Below, in pieces: positions 41,780 to 44,068 of a stretch of 44,068 nt of DNA (the first letter of the stretch is position 1; each line of letters opens with the position of its first letter). Source of the DNA: Aeromicrobium piscarium. GTDB lineage: Bacteria > Actinomycetota > Actinomycetes > Propionibacteriales > Nocardioidaceae. The position numbers were made by a program, and so were the translations under genes. The notes under the pieces are model-generated. The model did not search any database and had not been told where the DNA came from. It saw nothing but the letters and a program-made list of their open reading frames with translations. The stretch is taken from positions 1 to 44,068 of the forward strand of contig NZ_VLNT01000021.1 in NCBI RefSeq assembly GCF_007421815.1, given 5' to 3'.

Positions 41780-43948
41780 GTGGCGACGAATCGCAAGAAG
41801 GACTCCCAGAAGCGCGGGCTGTTCCGTCGGATCGGCGGCAACGGCCCGTGGCCGGTCAAGGTCATCCGCTGGCTGCTGTTGTTGGCCGTCCTGGGATTCC
41901 TGGCCGGTGCCGCGGCCTTCGCGACGGCCTACGCGGTCGTCAAGATCCCCGACCCCAATGCGGACTTCCAGACGCAGACCACCGACGTCTACTTCTCCGA
42001 CGGCTCCACGAAGATCGGGTCCTTCGCCACACAGGACCGCATCATGGTCGACTACGATGAGATCGCCGAACCGATGCGGGCGGCCGCCGTCGCCGCCGAG
42101 GACCGGACCTTCTGGGACAACCGGGGCATCGACCTGCGCGGCATCGTGCGCGCCCTGCGCGACAACACCTCCAGTGGTGAGATCACCGGCGGCGGGTCCA
42201 CGATCACGCAGCAGTACGTCAAGATCCTCTACCTCACACAGGACCAGACGTACACGCGCAAGGCCAAAGAGGCGATCCTCTCGATCAAGGTCGATCGGCA
42301 GCTCTCCAAGCGGGAGATCCTCGAGGGCTATCTCAACACCATCTACTTCGGCAACGGCGCCTACGGTGTGGAGGTCGCGGCCAATAACTACTTCGGCAAG
42401 TCGGCGGCCGAGCTCTCGGTTCCCGAGTCCGCCTATCTCGCCACGGTCGTCAACAGCCCCACCTACTACAACCCGTACACCGAGGGTGCGGCCGAGCGCA
42501 TCCTGCCGCGCTACAACTACGTCCTCGACGGCATGGCCAAGGCCGGTGACATCACCGCCGAGGAGGCAGCCGAGTTCGCGGATCAGCTCCCGGCCTTCCA
42601 GGAGCCGAGCGAGAGCAACGACTACCAGGGCCCCAACGGTCACCTGCTGCAGCTCGTCAAGACGCAGATGACCAATCTGCAGTTCACCGACTATGAGATC
42701 AACGGCGGTGGTCTGGACATCATCACGACCTTCGACGCGGGGATGCAGAATGCCGCGGTCGAGGCGGTGAACCAGGTTCGTCCGGAGGGTCTCGACGAGC
42801 TCAACGAGTCCCTCGTCTCGGTGGAGCCGGGGAGCGGAGCCGTGCGGGCGATGTACGGCGGACCGGACTATCTCGGCGAGGGCGAGCGGGCCAGCCTGAA
42901 CTGGGCGACCGAGCTGGTGCAGCCGGGCTCGACCTTCAAGGCCTTCGCGGTCGTCGCGGCGCTCGAGAACGGGTACAGCCTGCGCACGCTGCTCAACGGC
43001 AACTCGCCGTTGCAGGTCGGCAACGACACGATCGTCAACCAGGGCGACAGCGGTGGTCAGTCCTATGGTCGTGTCTCGCTGGACCAGGCCACCGCGAACT
43101 CCGTCAACACCGCCTTCGTCGATCTCACCGATCAGATGGAGGAGGGCCCGCAGCGGATCCTCGACGCCGCCAAGCAGTCGGGCATCCCGCAGGCCACCCT
43201 CGACCGGATCGAGCCGGTGATCGGTGTCTCGCTGGGCTATGAGGGCGTGCGGCCGGTCGACATGGCGAATGCCTACGCGACCTTCGCGTCCGGCGGCCAG
43301 CGTGCCGAGTGGTACGTCATCGAGCGGGTGGTCAACTCCCAGGGCGAGCCGCAGTACGAACATGAGGTGTCCACCAGCCAGGCGATGTCCGAGGGCGTGG
43401 CCGGCGACACCGTGCAGGCGCTCCAGTCGGTCGTGCGGCGAGGTTCCGGCACGAGCGCCCAGACGCAGTGCCCCACGGCGGGCAAGACCGGCACCGCGAC
43501 CGCCACGGACGCCAGCGGCGGTGGCGAGCGGGTGTCGTCCTCCTGGTTCATCGGCATGACGCCCAAGCTCGTGACGGCCGTGACGTTCAGCCGCGGCGTC
43601 GGCAATGAGCAGCTTCGTGGGTATCTGAACCCGTTCTTCGGCGGCACCTACCCGGCGCAGACCTTCGGGGCGTTCCAGCGTCAGGTGATCGATCCGAGCG
43701 ACTGCGGTGAGTTCCCGGCGCCCGGCAATATCCAGGCCTCGCAGGGCCAGCTCTACACCCCGCCGCCGCCGGAGCCGGAACCCGAGCCCGAACCGGAACC
43801 CGAGCCCGAACCCGAGCCGGAGCCCGAACCCGAGCCGGAGCCCACCGAGGAGCCCTCGCCCGAGCCCACCGACCCGGGCGACGGCGGTGACGACGATGGA
43901 CCCGGGGTTCCCACGGTCCCGGTCCCGAGCGGCTGGACCCGCGACTGA
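41780..43948 (+). CDS. ponA: Bifunctional penicillin-binding protein (class A) with Pro-Glu tail
   Basis: 722 residues. A short basic cytoplasmic N-terminus, a membrane helix (VIRWLLLLAVLGFLAGAAAF), then the GT51 glycosyltransferase domain with AVAAEDRTFWDNRGIDLRG and GGGSTITQQYVKILY, and the transpeptidase domain with SxxK in QPGSTFKAFAVV, SVN in TANSVNTAF and KTG in AGKTGTATATD. It polymerises and cross-links peptidoglycan. The C-terminus has a run of about 14 Pro-Glu repeats (around residues 664-690) followed by an Asp/Gly/Pro-rich end. GTG 41780 has AAGGGA 8 nt upstream. It is the counterpart of PonA1 beside the ino1 locus in mycobacteria. Confidence 0.95.
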   Translation: MATNRKKDSQKRGLFRRIGGNGPWPVKVIRWLLLLAVLGFLAGAAAFATAYAVVKIPDPNADFQTQTTDVYFSDGSTKIGSFATQDRIMVDYDEIAEPMRAAAVAAEDRTFWDNRGIDLRGIVRALRDNTSSGEITGGGSTITQQYVKILYLTQDQTYTRKAKEAILSIKVDRQLSKREILEGYLNTIYFGNGAYGVEVAANNYFGKSAAELSVPESAYLATVVNSPTYYNPYTEGAAERILPRYNYVLDGMAKAGDITAEEAAEFADQLPAFQEPSESNDYQGPNGHLLQLVKTQMTNLQFTDYEINGGGLDIITTFDAGMQNAAVEAVNQVRPEGLDELNESLVSVEPGSGAVRAMYGGPDYLGEGERASLNWATELVQPGSTFKAFAVVAALENGYSLRTLLNGNSPLQVGNDTIVNQGDSGGQSYGRVSLDQATANSVNTAFVDLTDQMEEGPQRILDAAKQSGIPQATLDRIEPVIGVSLGYEGVRPVDMANAYATFASGGQRAEWYVIERVVNSQGEPQYEHEVSTSQAMSEGVAGDTVQALQSVVRRGSGTSAQTQCPTAGKTGTATATDASGGGERVSSSWFIGMTPKLVTAVTFSRGVGNEQLRGYLNPFFGGTYPAQTFGAFQRQVIDPSDCGEFPAPGNIQASQGQLYTPPPPEPEPEPEPEPEPEPEPEPEPEPEPTEEPSPEPTDPGDGGDDDGPGVPTVPVPSGWTRD

Positions 43949-43964
43949 CAGTGATGATGTGGGT

Positions 43965-44049
43965 GAGCCCCGCAGCGGTCGTCCTGACTCAGCGACTGAC
44001 TGACTGAGGGTCTTTAACGGGATCTGTCGGTCGATCCGCTGCGGGGCTC
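43965..44049. repeat. Perfect 14-bp inverted repeat downstream of ponA
   Basis: GAGCCCCGCAGCGG (43965-43978) and its exact reverse complement (44036-44049) flank a 57-nt spacer that itself contains GACTGACTGACTGA and smaller stems (CTCAG/CTGAG). It starts 16 nt after the ponA stop, so it may be a terminator or a structured 3' end. Confidence 0.8.
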
Positions 44050-44068
44050 GTGTGCACTCACCAGACGA

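Noticed and set aside
43771..43860. Possible CRISPR-like short repeats
   Set aside because: They are in-frame Pro-Glu codon repeats without spacers. No CRISPR array was seen elsewhere.

Overview
The window is a high-GC actinobacterial chromosome segment centred on the replication origin. The order dnaA-dnaN-gnd-recF-DUF721-gyrB-gyrA-DUF3566-tRNA-Ile-tRNA-Ala on one side, and rpmH-rnpA-yidD-yidC-jag-rsmG-parA-parB followed by the trx/murJ block on the other, is the layout of Mycobacteriales (Corynebacteriales). The ino1-PadR-ponA block at the right end also matches mycobacterial neighbourhoods. The genus cannot be fixed from the sequence; a Gordonia-, Williamsia- or Dietzia-like organism is plausible.

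Layout. 1-630: start of an IS3-type transposase cut by the window edge, then tRNA-Ala, a 35-residue DLW-39 protein and tRNA-Ile, all on the minus strand. 680-13300 (minus): DUF3566 protein, gyrA, gyrB, DUF721/DciA-like, recF, gnd, dnaN, oriC, dnaA, with a plus-strand PAP2 phosphatase placed between gyrB and the DUF721 gene. 13300-18600 (plus): rpmH to parB, with a strong parS inside rsmG, a weaker one before parA, and a 42-codon ORF between those two genes. 18600-27060 (minus): trxA, trxB, pseudokinase, murJ, DUF6049 and cca. Compared with the mycobacterial version of this block, mutT4, sigM/rsmA and cwlM are not here. 27060-34200 (minus): an uptake operon of the branched-chain amino-acid ABC class containing an acyl-CoA ligase, facing a TetR regulator. 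34300-36000: TetR, ppgK and a small palindromic MITE whose TA target lies in the ppgK -10 box. 36000-39850 (plus): a DUF808 membrane protein and a five-gene SipW-dependent secretion operon with three exported TasA/CalY-like proteins and one membrane-anchored protein, preceded by a GlxR/CRP-like site and ended by a strong terminator. 39900-44068: ino1 and its PadR-type regulator (minus), then a bifunctional penicillin-binding protein (plus) with a Pro-Glu repeat tail.

How the parts work together. The core makes and controls the replication initiator, sliding clamp, gyrase, RecF and ParABS, with ribosomal protein L34, RNase P protein and the YidC insertase. The murJ block handles lipid II export and thiol redox balance. 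The accessory right half combines solute uptake and activation, polyphosphate-dependent glucose phosphorylation, a putative surface-fibre system, inositol synthesis and peptidoglycan polymerisation.

The most interesting items are: the SipW/TasA-like operon, each of whose three predicted substrates carries exactly two cysteines; the MITE in the ppgK promoter; a set of long-spaced perfect inverted repeats, most starting 10-17 nt after a stop codon; low-GC, rare-codon islands with TTA codons inside dnaA and recF; and the small ORF bridging rsmG and parA over a parS-like site.
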